Below are positions 16,734 through 25,395 of a stretch of DNA of 64,000 nt, in pieces; the first letter of the stretch is position 1; each line of letters begins with the position of its first letter. Both the position numbers and the translations under genes were made by a program. Origin of the DNA: Algoriphagus terrigena DSM 22685 (lineage in GTDB: Bacteria; Bacteroidota; Bacteroidia; Cytophagales; Cyclobacteriaceae). The notes under the pieces were generated by a model. The model was not told the DNA's origin. It made no database searches and was given only the letters and a program-made list of their open reading frames with translations. The DNA is taken from the NCBI RefSeq assembly GCF_000429445.1, contig NZ_AUBW01000022.1:44420-108419 (forward strand), written 5' to 3'.

Positions 16734-16775
16734 AGAAGTAAGACGTAAGAGCTAGGACGTTAGACGTTAGATTGG
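16734..16775. repeat. Imperfect 7-bp tandem repeat
   Basis: Six consecutive heptamers read agaagta, agacgta, agagcta, ggacgtt, agacgtt and agattgg, with consensus AGACGTW. The array lies in the 223-bp gap between the HolD-like and gamma-glutamyltranspeptidase genes, and no coding frame runs through it convincingly. Function is unknown. Confidence 0.6.
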
Positions 16776-16891
16776 GGGAGGCCCCAGAGTAAGTTGTAGG
16801 TGTTAAAATGTAAAATAGTCTTCAAGTCAGCTGCCAATGACGGCGCATTTTTGCTTCAGCAAACTGACTCCTCCAACTTATTAGGTCGTCC

Positions 16892-18760
16892 TCACCAAGC
16901 AATCCCGTAGTCATCCCCGTAGTTGCTGGCGCCGCCCCAGAGGGTGCCGTGCTTCCAATCCACCCAGATCGCGGTGATGGGCCCGGAGGTTTTCGTCCAA
17001 AAATCCATGACATAGCCACGCTTGAGCAAGTCACTCCGCACCCAATCCGGCGTGTCCTGCCGCAGCGTAATGCCGCCCGGCTTGATCTCATGCGCTCCAA
17101 AGGAACTCTGCATCTGGTAGGAGTTGAAGTTGGCCGCTTCAACCGCTTCCTGCACGTTCATGTCAAACTCGACTACATTGAGGAAAAATTGAAGCAGGTT
17201 TTGATCCTGGGAATCTCCGCCTTGGACAGAAAATGCCAGGATCGGCTTGCCGTCCTTCAGTGCCAAACTCGGGGTCAGGGTCACCCGTGGTCTTTTGCCC
17301 GGCTCGGGGAGGTTGAATGGATTGAGGTTTTCGTCCAAGACGAAGCTTTGCATGCGTTGGGAGAGGCCCACGCCGGTATTGCCGGCGATGACGGCCGGAA
17401 CCCAGCCGCCGCTCGGGGTCACGGACACCACCCAGCCTTCCGCATCGGCAGTTTGTACCGAGGTAGTTCCACTTTGGAATTCGCTTAGGAATTTTTTGTC
17501 TACTTCAGAGTCGATTTCAGCGGGATCCAGCGCCGCAAGAGCCAATTGTTGCTTTTTCAAAAGATCCAGATGCGGATTGGTTTCGCCTTGGAAAGGGTAG
17601 GGGTCGCCAGCCGTGACCTTGGGATCATTGGCAGCGCCGATCAGTTTTGCCCGCTCTTTTGCATAGCCTTTGGACAGGAGACCTTTCATCGGAGATTGGA
17701 CGAAAGCAGGATCGCCGTAGTAGAAATCCCGGTCAGCAAAAGCAAGATTCATGGCCTGATAGACTGTATGGATGTAGTTGGTGGAGTTGTAGCCCATCGA
17801 CTTGAGGTCAAAATTCTCCAGGATATTCAGCGACTGAAGCAAAGCCGGACCCTGTGTCCATTCCTGAAGTTTGTAGACGTCGATTCCCCGATAGTTGACG
17901 TGGAGCGGCTCTTCGATCTTAACGGTCCAGTTTGCCAAATCGGCTTCTGTGAAAAGCCCACCCTGTTCCTTTGTTCCCCGCACGATTTCCTTGGCAATGT
18001 CACCTTTGTAGAAGCGATCGTACGCCGCGTAGATGGCTTCTTTTCTGGATTTTCCGGCTTTCAGAGCCTCTTGTTCAGCTGTTACGAGCTTGGACAGCAT
18101 CTGAAAGAGATCCTCCTGGACGAAGATTTCTCCAGGAGCGGGAGCTTCCCGTTTTTCGCCTGGATGGGTCAAAAAGACCGCCTTGGAATACGGCCATTCC
18201 TTGATTCTGGCTTTTTGCGCTTCGATCGCATTGGCGGTTTGCGCTTCGATCGGATAGCCTTTGGCGAGCTCCATCGCAGGTTTTAGCACCTGCTCAAGAC
18301 TCATTTTCCCATACTCGGCCAGCATGGTCATGATGCCCCCTGGTGTTCCAGGAGTGGTGGCGGCCAGCGGCCCATATTCGGGCGGATAGGGCATGCCTTG
18401 GGATTTGTAAAAGTCCACAGTCGCACCTGTAGGAGCATACCCCATTGCATTGATGGCGATGACCCTTTTCTCTCCCGGATGATAGATCAGCGCCTGCGTC
18501 TCACCACCCCAAGACAACACATCCCACATGGTCGCCGTGGCGGCGATCATGGCACAAGCTGCGTCGACGGCATTGCCTCCCTGCTGGAAGATCTGCGCTC
18601 CTGCGGTTGCGCCAAGCGGCTTTCCGGTGATGGCAACCCAGTTTTTACCGTGAAGGATGGGCTTGTTGGTGCCGATGGTGCCGGCTCCCAAGCCGGGTAG
18701 GCCCTGACCTATCGAATTGAAAGAAAGGGCCAGGAAGACGAGGAAGTAAAGTTTTCTCAT
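16892..18760 (-). CDS. Gamma-glutamyltranspeptidase-family protein, exported
   Basis: The 622-residue protein has a signal peptide (first about 19 residues ending NSIGQG). The large-subunit region begins ATGKPLGATAGAQIFQQGGNAVDAA-like, as in GGT. The autocleavage/nucleophile segment reads SGTTSVQTADAEGWVVSVT, where the second Thr would become the catalytic N-terminus of the small subunit. Downstream, FVLDENLNPFNLPEPGKRPRVTLTPSL matches the GGT core. The His usually found in the TTH-x-S signature is absent. It should act in the periplasm on gamma-glutamyl compounds or be a related acylase. It lies 18 bp after the preceding gene in the same direction. Confidence 0.88.
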   Translation of the reverse strand: MRKLYFLVFLALSFNSIGQGLPGLGAGTIGTNKPILHGKNWVAITGKPLGATAGAQIFQQGGNAVDAACAMIAATATMWDVLSWGGETQALIYHPGEKRVIAINAMGYAPTGATVDFYKSQGMPYPPEYGPLAATTPGTPGGIMTMLAEYGKMSLEQVLKPAMELAKGYPIEAQTANAIEAQKARIKEWPYSKAVFLTHPGEKREAPAPGEIFVQEDLFQMLSKLVTAEQEALKAGKSRKEAIYAAYDRFYKGDIAKEIVRGTKEQGGLFTEADLANWTVKIEEPLHVNYRGIDVYKLQEWTQGPALLQSLNILENFDLKSMGYNSTNYIHTVYQAMNLAFADRDFYYGDPAFVQSPMKGLLSKGYAKERAKLIGAANDPKVTAGDPYPFQGETNPHLDLLKKQQLALAALDPAEIDSEVDKKFLSEFQSGTTSVQTADAEGWVVSVTPSGGWVPAVIAGNTGVGLSQRMQSFVLDENLNPFNLPEPGKRPRVTLTPSLALKDGKPILAFSVQGGDSQDQNLLQFFLNVVEFDMNVQEAVEAANFNSYQMQSSFGAHEIKPGGITLRQDTPDWVRSDLLKRGYVMDFWTKTSGPITAIWVDWKHGTLWGGASNYGDDYGIAW

Positions 18761-18778
18761 GGTAGGGTGGTGGGTAGT

Positions 18779-19831
18779 TTAATTGTCTTCGTCGAGGAGT
18801 TGATCCATAATAGGCACAAATCCAGGGAATAGCGAATTGTAATAGGTGAATAGCTGGAAGATGGATCCGCTTTTCTTCAGATCGATTTCATTGGAATTGA
18901 CGAAGGCTTCCATCTCTGCGGCTTTCTCTCCGAAGATGGGGAAGAGGTCTTTCCGCTTTTTTGGGACTTCAAAGAGGTCTTTTCCTTTTAGGTAGAAATA
19001 GACGTTCCGCTTGATGATTTGATCGTTTCGATTGCCTACCATCAGCGCGGTGTTGTAGTTGGACTCTTTGAACACAGCGATTGTCCTTCGCATCAGCGGC
19101 AGTTCGCCTTCCACAATCACTTCAAAAAAGCCCGAAATCGGCACGCCTTCATCTTTGAAGTCCATGCCGTTGACAAAATACCGCGGAACCTTGTATGCAC
19201 TATCCATCCAGACGATGTTTTGGATGCGGAGACCGGCTACGGTAGTGATCAAGTTTTTTTCCGGCTCCATCAGTTCAAAGGTGTTTGAATTGATATTGTA
19301 TCGTACCCGAAAGCCTTCCAGCACCTTTTGCTCACGGTAGAGCAGGATCGAAGCCAGGTTCCATTTACTGTCCAGGTAGAAGTTACCCTCGACCTTTTTG
19401 GGTTCGGGAGCAATGCCATAGATCGTGTTCCCGATTAGATTGGGTCTTTCGACGAGCAAACGACTTACGTTGGTGGCACGAATAGATTTTTGCAGCGCAG
19501 CGCCAGTCCCTTCACTGCCGTACTTCACTAAGTACACCGATCCGAGATTTAGGTCTTCAGTCAGTTGAATTACCTTTTCGAAGGGATTGTATCCGGGCAC
19601 ATTGATGGCCAGGGTGTACTTTTCTGCAAGGATATTTTCGATCAGAAAATTTCCCGCGCCGTCACTTAGATCCGCAAAGACGGTATTTCGAAGTGTGACA
19701 GAGGCACCTTGGATTTGCTCTTTGGTGTCCATATCCATCACTCTGCCGCTCAGACTGAAGTTTTCAGCATGGGAAAAAAGCGTAGTCCCCAAAGTCAACA
19801 CATACAGGCCAAAAAGTCTCAGTTTGATCAT
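18779..19831 (-). CDS. Exported protein with carboxypeptidase-regulatory-like (CarboxypepD_reg-like) domain
   Basis: This 350-residue protein has an N-terminal signal peptide ending near SHAEN. Residues about 25-105 form a transthyretin-like beta-sandwich: LSGRVMDMDTKEQIQGASVTLRNT, then YTLAINVPGYNPFEKVIQL. This module is common in Bacteroidota outer-membrane and periplasmic proteins and in SusC-like receptors. The remaining 240 residues are unrecognised and rich in beta strands. It is not a TonB receptor because it is far too short and lacks a barrel. Function is unknown; it is probably co-transcribed with the GGT-like gene 18 bp downstream. Confidence 0.75.
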   Translation of the reverse strand: MIKLRLFGLYVLTLGTTLFSHAENFSLSGRVMDMDTKEQIQGASVTLRNTVFADLSDGAGNFLIENILAEKYTLAINVPGYNPFEKVIQLTEDLNLGSVYLVKYGSEGTGAALQKSIRATNVSRLLVERPNLIGNTIYGIAPEPKKVEGNFYLDSKWNLASILLYREQKVLEGFRVRYNINSNTFELMEPEKNLITTVAGLRIQNIVWMDSAYKVPRYFVNGMDFKDEGVPISGFFEVIVEGELPLMRRTIAVFKESNYNTALMVGNRNDQIIKRNVYFYLKGKDLFEVPKKRKDLFPIFGEKAAEMEAFVNSNEIDLKKSGSIFQLFTYYNSLFPGFVPIMDQLLDEDN

Positions 19832-19868
19832 GATTCAGAAATTAAATGAACAGCTAGGTAATATAAGT

Positions 19869-19876
19869 CAAACTTA
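19869..19876 (-). promoter_or_regulatory. Possible -7 element for the 18.8-19.8 kb gene
   Basis: On the minus strand the octamer TAAGTTTG matches the Bacteroidetes -7 consensus TAnnTTTG, 37 bp before the start at 19831. No good TTTG -33 box was found at the expected distance, so this is a weak call. Confidence 0.3.
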
Positions 19877-19934
19877 AGATTGTTGCTAAATGATTTGTTT
19901 TCGATTTATAGAATTGGCAACAATCACTTTTGGA

Positions 19935-19966
19935 TTGGCTTTCTATTCATTAAGAGCTTATCTTTG
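19935..19966 (+). promoter_or_regulatory. Bacteroidetes-type promoter of the DEAD-box helicase gene
   Basis: TTG at 19935-19937, 21 bp, then TATCTTTG at 19959-19966 fits the -33/-7 consensus (TTTG or TTG, 19-21 bp, TAnnTTTG). Transcription would begin near 19973, giving a leader of about 45 nt before the start codon at 20019. Confidence 0.55.
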
Positions 19967-20018
19967 AACGGGTCACGAGTTTCCGACCCCAATTTTACCC
20001 TCTAAAATCACCAATAAC

Positions 20019-21428
20019 TTGAGTTTTCAATCATTTAATTTTGAGTCCTCGCTTCAGGAAGGACTCGACGCCATGGGCTTTGATCGCCCGACTCCGATTC
20101 AGGAAATGGCAATTCCGGTCATCTTGCAAGGCAGAGATTTGATTGCCTGCGCTCAGACCGGCACAGGAAAAACCGCGGCATTTGTCCTCCCAATACTGAA
20201 TAAAATCTCCAAATCAGGTTCCAGCACGCTGAATACCCTGATCTTGGCACCGACCCGCGAGCTTGCGATCCAGATTGATCAGCAGATTCAGGGGTTTTCC
20301 TATTTCCTCGGTATCAGTTCTGTCGCCATCTACGGTGGCGGCGACGGCATCGTGTGGGAGCAGCAAAAGAAGGCCCTTGAGACCGGCGCCGAGATCGTCG
20401 TCGCTACGCCGGGCCGATTGATCGCCCTGCTTGCCGGTGGCAAGATGGATCTGAGTACACTGGAGCATCTGATCCTAGATGAAGCGGACCGGATGATGGA
20501 TATGGGCTTTTCGGATGACATTCTGAAGATCGTCAACTACCTTCCCCAAAACCGCCAGACGGTGCTTTTTTCGGCGACCATGCCTCCGAAGATCCGCCAG
20601 TTCAGCATGAAATTTCTGCGGAATCCAGAGGAAATTTCCCTGGCAATCGGCAAGACTGCCGAAGGCGTTACGCAGTCCATGTATTCGGTCTACGACAGCC
20701 AAAAGGAGGATCTTGTCCGTCATATCCTTTCCAAAAAAGCCTACGAAGCGGTCATCATCTTCGCCTCAACCAAAGACAAGGTCAAGGCGCTGTACAAAGT
20801 GCTCAAGAAGCAGTTTGACATCGAAGCCTTCCACTCTGATCTGGAGCAGGCAGAGCGGGAGAAGATCATGTCCAATTTCAAAAACAAGGCCGTAAAGATC
20901 CTGATCGGTACCGATATCATTTCCCGCGGGATTGATGTGGTGGGGATTGAGTTGGTGATCAATTTTGACACACCAAGCGACCCAGAAGATTATGTGCACC
21001 GGGTTGGACGTACCGCAAGGGCAGACAAAGAAGGTGAAGCGATCACCTTTGTGAATCCAAAAGACCAGCACAAATTCGTGAGAATCGAAAAGCTGATCGG
21101 CATGCAGGTGACTCAAAATCCGCTTCCCGAAGGACTGGACAAAGGTCCCGAATATCTGGGAGAGAAAGCTAAGTCTTCTGATTTTCCCTCTTCTGGAGCC
21201 AAGTCCAAAAACAAGAAAAAGAAAAAGCCGGGTTCTGGTCACTCCGGAGAAAAGCGAAGACCTGAACAGGGGTCAAAACCACAGGGTAGCGCTCCGAAAC
21301 CTCAGAGTAACGCTCCTAGAGTACAGGAGACGCCCAAACCTGAGGCTGCAAAGCCAGAGCAGCCATCAGCTTCTGGCGCTGAAAAACCAAGTAAATACGG
21401 GCAGCGAAAGAATGTAATCGAGTCCTGA
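20019..21428 (+). CDS. DEAD-box ATP-dependent RNA helicase (RhlE/DeaD-like)
   Basis: The 469-residue protein starts at TTG (20019). This start is chosen because it keeps the upstream aromatic of the Q motif (FNFESSLQEGLDAMGFDRPTPIQ), and no in-frame ATG precedes it. Motif I AQTGTGKT has Walker lysine K51, motif II is DEAD at 154-157, motif III is SAT from 185, and HRVGRTAR forms motif VI. A Lys/Pro/Gly-rich disordered tail (about 385-469) probably binds RNA. Expected roles are RNA duplex unwinding in ribosome assembly, mRNA turnover or cold adaptation. A consensus-like promoter lies just upstream and a strong palindromic hairpin just downstream. Confidence 0.95.
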   Translation: MSFQSFNFESSLQEGLDAMGFDRPTPIQEMAIPVILQGRDLIACAQTGTGKTAAFVLPILNKISKSGSSTLNTLILAPTRELAIQIDQQIQGFSYFLGISSVAIYGGGDGIVWEQQKKALETGAEIVVATPGRLIALLAGGKMDLSTLEHLILDEADRMMDMGFSDDILKIVNYLPQNRQTVLFSATMPPKIRQFSMKFLRNPEEISLAIGKTAEGVTQSMYSVYDSQKEDLVRHILSKKAYEAVIIFASTKDKVKALYKVLKKQFDIEAFHSDLEQAEREKIMSNFKNKAVKILIGTDIISRGIDVVGIELVINFDTPSDPEDYVHRVGRTARADKEGEAITFVNPKDQHKFVRIEKLIGMQVTQNPLPEGLDKGPEYLGEKAKSSDFPSSGAKSKNKKKKKPGSGHSGEKRRPEQGSKPQGSAPKPQSNAPRVQETPKPEAAKPEQPSASGAEKPSKYGQRKNVIES

Positions 21429-21456
21429 TATTCAAGCGCTTGTTTTGGCTATTGTG

Positions 21457-21490
21457 AAGTACTTCAAGTAACTTGAAGTACTTTTCATTT
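21457..21490 (+). terminator. Palindromic terminator after the helicase gene
   Basis: AAGTACTTCAAGT (21457-21469) and its exact reverse complement (21471-21483) are separated by one base, followed by TTCATTTTT. It begins 28 bp after the helicase stop and fits an intrinsic terminator. Because each half contains the palindrome AAGTACTT, a protein-binding role cannot be excluded. Confidence 0.6.
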
Positions 21491-21504
21491 TTAAACCAGC
21501 CATC

Positions 21505-22329
21505 ATGCAAACCATCAAATTGAGATCGCGGGGCACCTCCGTCTCTTACCTTCAGGAACTTCTCGGCAAATTAGGCTATCAGATCCCCGTCACGGGCTAT
21601 TTTGGGGACTTGACCGATGCGGCAGTCAAGAGTTTTCAGCTGAAAAACAACTTGGTGTCCGACGGGGAAGTCGGGATAAAGACCTGGACGATCCTGATCG
21701 AAAAGACCAAACCGGCGGTCACGCTCGGAGACAAGTTTTTATCCGAGCAGGATTTGAAGGATTTTGCGCAAAAGCACGACTTGGAACTCGCAGCGGTCAA
21801 GGCTGTCAATGAAGTCGAAAGCAGCGGGAAAGGTTTTTTTGTCGACGGCAGACCAAAAATCCTTTTTGAAGGTCACGTTTTCTGGGATCAGCTCAAGAAA
21901 GCCGAGATTGATCCGACGACGCTCTCCAACGCATCAAATGCAGATGTGCTCTATAAGAAATGGACCAAATCCCACTACGTCGGCGGGACCAGGGAATACG
22001 ACCGGATGGAGAAAGCTGCCGGGCTCGCGGCAGATCCCAGGGTAAGGGCTGCGGCACTGGCCTCAGCTTCCTGGGGTAGCTATCAGATCATGGGCTACCA
22101 CGCGGCAAAACTACGCTATGCTTCTGTCCAGGAATTTGTCGATCAGATGTATGTCCACGAGAGAAATCAGCTGGAGGCGTTTGGGAGATACATCACCGAG
22201 TTTGGATGTATCGCGGCACTCCGATCAAAGAACTGGGCGGCATTTGCAAAGTGCTACAACGGCAGCGGGTATGCCGCCAATAAATACGATATTAAGATGG
22301 CAAACGCCTATCAAAAATTTTCTAACTAA
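21505..22329 (+). CDS. N-acetylmuramidase with peptidoglycan-binding domain
   Basis: This 274-residue protein has two modules. Residues about 1-66 form a PG_binding_1 module (GTSVSYLQELLGKLGYQIPVTGYFGDLT). Residues about 78-274 form an N-acetylmuramidase (DUF3380-type) domain with VNEVESSGKGFFVDGRPKILFEGH, where E103 or E105 would be the catalytic Glu, and ASWGSYQIMG further on. Such enzymes cut the glycan strand of peptidoglycan and are common as phage endolysins, but no phage genes surround it. There is no signal peptide. It probably has its own promoter between the palindrome and the ATG and is followed 4 bp later by the DinB-like gene. Confidence 0.92.
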   Translation: MQTIKLRSRGTSVSYLQELLGKLGYQIPVTGYFGDLTDAAVKSFQLKNNLVSDGEVGIKTWTILIEKTKPAVTLGDKFLSEQDLKDFAQKHDLELAAVKAVNEVESSGKGFFVDGRPKILFEGHVFWDQLKKAEIDPTTLSNASNADVLYKKWTKSHYVGGTREYDRMEKAAGLAADPRVRAAALASASWGSYQIMGYHAAKLRYASVQEFVDQMYVHERNQLEAFGRYITEFGCIAALRSKNWAAFAKCYNGSGYAANKYDIKMANAYQKFSN

Positions 22330-22333
22330 TCTG

Positions 22334-22777
22334 ATGAATCAAAAAGAACTGAACCAGCTGTTTCAGCGGGATCTCGACAAGCTGGGAACTGAATTGGCCG
22401 CTTATTCTGACGAAAGCAAACTTTGGGTGGTTGACAGGGAAATCGCCAATTCGGCCGGAAATCTAGCCTTGCATCTTTTTGGCAATCTCAGGACGTTTAT
22501 CGGACTCGATCTCGGCAAGATACCGTATGCGAGAGACAGGGAACGGGAGTTTGCAGCGAAAGACATTTCGAGAGACGATCTACTAGCGGAGTTAGCAGAG
22601 GTGAAGAAGGTCATCGCGACCTCCCTGCTGGAGATGAATCCCAGCAGTCTGGGAGATCTGTCAAAGCATGCTTTTTTCGGCTATCAAATGACTATTGGCT
22701 ATTTCCTTATCCATCTCTACGGCCATTTCAGTTACCATCTCGGACAGGTCAATTACCATCGAAGACTGCTAGGCTGA
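22334..22777 (+). CDS. DinB-superfamily protein (DUF1572-like)
   Basis: The protein has 147 residues from the ATG at 22334. It is all-helical with N-terminal MNQKELNQLFQRDLDKLGTEL, IANSAGNLALHLFGNLRTFIG and a late HLYGHFSYHLGQVNYHRRLLG. These place His residues at the usual three metal-binding spots of the DinB four-helix bundle. Many Bacteroidota paralogues exist; some are thiol transferases and most are uncharacterised. A longer frame beginning within the muramidase gene exists, but this start follows the previous stop by 4 bp and begins exactly at the domain. Probably co-transcribed with the muramidase. Confidence 0.88.
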   Translation: MNQKELNQLFQRDLDKLGTELAAYSDESKLWVVDREIANSAGNLALHLFGNLRTFIGLDLGKIPYARDREREFAAKDISRDDLLAELAEVKKVIATSLLEMNPSSLGDLSKHAFFGYQMTIGYFLIHLYGHFSYHLGQVNYHRRLLG

Positions 22778-22954
22778 TGCAAAAGATATGGTTTTGAGGT
22801 AAATCGGACTGTCTAGAAGGGCTATTTGCCGATTCAGAAATCTGAAATCCTGTGAATAAGGCGTTTTTCTTAAGATGTCGGGCAGGTTTGTTGAGCACGT
22901 AAGCTCTCGTGAGGGGCAACTTAGCGACAATAGAATCTACCAAGTAGAATGAAC

Positions 22955-22978
22955 GGGCTTTTTTTTGAGCCCTTTTTT
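22955..22978 (+). terminator. Short hairpin with T tract
   Basis: GGGCT (22955-22959) pairs with AGCCC (22968-22972), followed by TTTTTT. The stem is only 5-6 bp, but the U tract and position about 180 bp after the DinB-like stop are compatible with a rho-independent terminator for that unit. Confidence 0.5.
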
Positions 22979-24404
22979 CATGCTTCATTCTTCTCGTTTC
23001 ATAGTTGAGAAACTTTTTGTTCTGGCATTTTCTGAAGTACACATACCATCTCACAAGCTTTTTCTATTTCCGGTTGAGAATAGTCTGTGGATGTTCAAAT
23101 TGATTTTCGCATGATCGAAAAGTAACTCCAGGCCGTTGGTTGATTTTGGGATCATGCAGGTAAGCAAATGGTTCGGCAATGCACTTTTTTATAGAGAAAG
23201 GAAACGTCTCGACAGTTTGTATCAATATCAATACTTTCCCGCTAGGGAATTTGCTGTAAAATCTGGGTTAACTGGTCTTATTATGAGTGAGACGGGCGAT
23301 TGGCCATCGAAAATGTGTTTTTGTTCACACCTCCGCCAAGCCCCCAAAAAAGAACCCTATTTCATTCCAAACTACTTCTGGAGAAGCACTAGACGGAGGT
23401 CAATTTACATCGTCAGACGATCTCCCAGCCTGTATGGGGAAAAATAAGCAAAGCGTTAAAAGAATCCTGTCACCGCCAATCGCTCGAAAAATGGTCAGTC
23501 TGAGCATCTCGGCCATCTCTCGGTGCTAGAGCTGTCTGGAAGCTGAGGTTAAGGTCATCTGGAAGAAAAACCTATGACGGGATCCGGCGACTGGAGTAAG
23601 AGGTCCATCCACGAGACGGTTTTCAAAAACAAAAGCTGGGAATCCTCTTTATGGATCGTTTCCGGCAGAAAGGAACAGGAATAGCAAAATCCTTATCAAC
23701 TAGCAAAATTTCAGGTTTCAGCTCCATTGCCCGTCAGGGTAGGCACACCGGCCAAGATATTTTTTTTTATGATCATTAATATGTAGTATAAAATGAAAAA
23801 AATGCATTTAAATTTTGGAAATCAAAATTTGAGGCTTAACTTTGAATCAGTTGAGGGTCGCTAAAGTATTTGTTTTTGACTTTCAGTATGTTTTTAAACA
23901 CGAGTTGGTTTTTTAGTTACCCTTTTTCCAAGGAATTATGAGAGAATTGAATTTTCCATATCTGATTTTAGACCCGGACGACTTGAAGCGTTCTTTTTCG
24001 GCCCACGGTCTTTTAAGTAACCCGAAAAACTTAAATAGTAAAGAAAATAGTTCATTAATCTTTAACCGTTCCCTCACAGGCTCAGGCAGAACAGGGTTGA
24101 AGGCAGAGGTCTTTGGACTCTCATTCAATTATCCAAAAAATGTATTTTTAACGACGATTTAGTTGATTATGGATCTACTTAAAATATAATATTCTTCATA
24201 GATATAGTTTCTACAGAAATCGACCGGAAGGTGTTCCTCCGATTAAACAGCGTCGGACTAATTTGTATTTAATATAGTGTTAATCTATGATAAGATGATT
24301 CTGTATTTGAAAAGCAGGCTTGACCTATTTACAATTTTTAAACCGGCTTTACATCGTATTAATTCTACTATAAAATAAATCTAAAACTTAAGCTTTTAAC
24401 CCTA
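22979..24404. other. Long region without a convincing gene upstream of the exopolysaccharide locus
   Basis: About 1.4 kb. Short open frames exist on both strands (the longest about 70-100 codons), but none has recognisable motifs and several overlap in opposite directions. The last 600 bp are strongly AT-rich. It contains one good promoter match (23814-23844), so it may hold a long leader for the polysaccharide operon, a small RNA, or decayed genes. Confidence 0.5.
23814..23844 (+). promoter_or_regulatory. Consensus-like Bacteroidetes promoter upstream of the polysaccharide operon
   Basis: TTTG at 23814-23817, exactly 19 bp, then TAACTTTG at 23837-23844 matches TTTG-N19-TAnnTTTG. The start would be near 23851. 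The first clear gene downstream is fcl at 24405, implying a leader of about 550 nt, unless the small open frame at 23938 is translated. Confidence 0.55.
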
Positions 24405-25364
24405 ATGAACTTTTTGAAGAAAAGAATCTTTGTGGCTGGGCATACCGGTATGGTTGGATCAGCAATTTGGAGACTCCTAGAGGCGAGAGGCGCTGAGCAT
24501 TTGATTGGAGTGAGCAGCAAGCATTTGGATCTAAGAGACCAAGCAGAAGTGGCCGGCTTCTTTGAAATCCACCGACCTGAGATTGTTATTGATGCAGCGG
24601 CAAAAGTAGGGGGGATTCTGGCCAACGATTCCTACCCATACGAGTTTTTGATGGACAATCTGCAGATTCAAAATAATCTAGTCGACAATTCATACAAGAC
24701 TAGTGTTGAGCGGTTTTTGTTTTTGGGCAGCTCGTGCGTTTATCCCAAGAAGTCTGTTCAGCCTATCCGCGAAGAGTATCTTTTGACTGGGCCTCTTGAA
24801 CAAACCAATGAAGGATATGCAATCGCGAAAATCGCTGGAATAAAGGCATGCGAGGCCGTTTTTTATAAGACTGGAAGGTCTTTTTCATCCATCATGCCCC
24901 CCAATCTCTATGGTCCATATGACAATTTTGATCTGACAAGTTCTCATGTACTTCCAGCCATGATCCGCAAGTTTCATGACTCAAAGATCAACGGTAATCA
25001 ACCGGTTAAACTTTGGGGTACTGGTGAGCCGATGCGAGAGTTTTTGCATGTGGAAGATCTTGCAGATGCCGTGCTTTTTCTCTTGGACAAAGATGTAACC
25101 TATCCGATCCTAAATGTGGGGACTGGCATAGACATTCCTATCACGAAGCTCGCAGTAATGGTTCAGAGCGTAGTAGGCCATGAAGGTGATATTCTCTGGG
25201 ATCTGGATAAGCCGGACGGCACTCCACGAAAAGTAATGGACGTGAGCAAGATCAACAGTATGGGCTGGACGAACAGGCTAAGTCTTATAGAAGGTATTAC
25301 CCAAACGTATAAGTGGTATTTAAAAAATCAACATAGCATCAAACAAGTGAAAATGGGTATCTAA
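24405..25364 (+). CDS. fcl: GDP-L-fucose synthase
   Basis: The protein has 319 residues. The Rossmann loop GHTGMVGSA (12-20) and the catalytic Ser in LGSSCVYPK (about 109) are present, with Y138 and K142 in YAIAKIAG giving the SDR triad. The typical NLYGPYDNFD and GTGEPMREFLHVEDLADA segments follow. It converts GDP-4-keto-6-deoxymannose to GDP-L-fucose by epimerisation and NADPH reduction. It is followed 31 bp later by gmd, so the two enzymes of the pathway are together, and a GT11 fucosyltransferase lies in the same locus. It is the first gene of the exopolysaccharide cluster. Confidence 0.97.
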   Translation: MNFLKKRIFVAGHTGMVGSAIWRLLEARGAEHLIGVSSKHLDLRDQAEVAGFFEIHRPEIVIDAAAKVGGILANDSYPYEFLMDNLQIQNNLVDNSYKTSVERFLFLGSSCVYPKKSVQPIREEYLLTGPLEQTNEGYAIAKIAGIKACEAVFYKTGRSFSSIMPPNLYGPYDNFDLTSSHVLPAMIRKFHDSKINGNQPVKLWGTGEPMREFLHVEDLADAVLFLLDKDVTYPILNVGTGIDIPITKLAVMVQSVVGHEGDILWDLDKPDGTPRKVMDVSKINSMGWTNRLSLIEGITQTYKWYLKNQHSIKQVKMGI

Positions 25365-25395
25365 TTATTAACTGAATATTTTAAACTATCTAACT

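Noticed and set aside
17546..18286. Plus-strand frame of about 245 codons
   Set aside because: Antisense to the gamma-glutamyltranspeptidase homologue, Cys/Arg-rich and without recognisable domains.
21505..22329. Prophage remnant suggested by the endolysin-like muramidase
   Set aside because: No integrase, capsid, tail, holin or att-like repeats occur nearby; neighbours are an RNA helicase and a DinB-like protein.
23913..24162. Overlapping 70-codon frames on both strands in the gap before fcl
   Set aside because: Opposite frames cover the same bases, neither has motifs, and only a weak leader-peptide case can be made for the plus-strand one; left as part of the leader finding.
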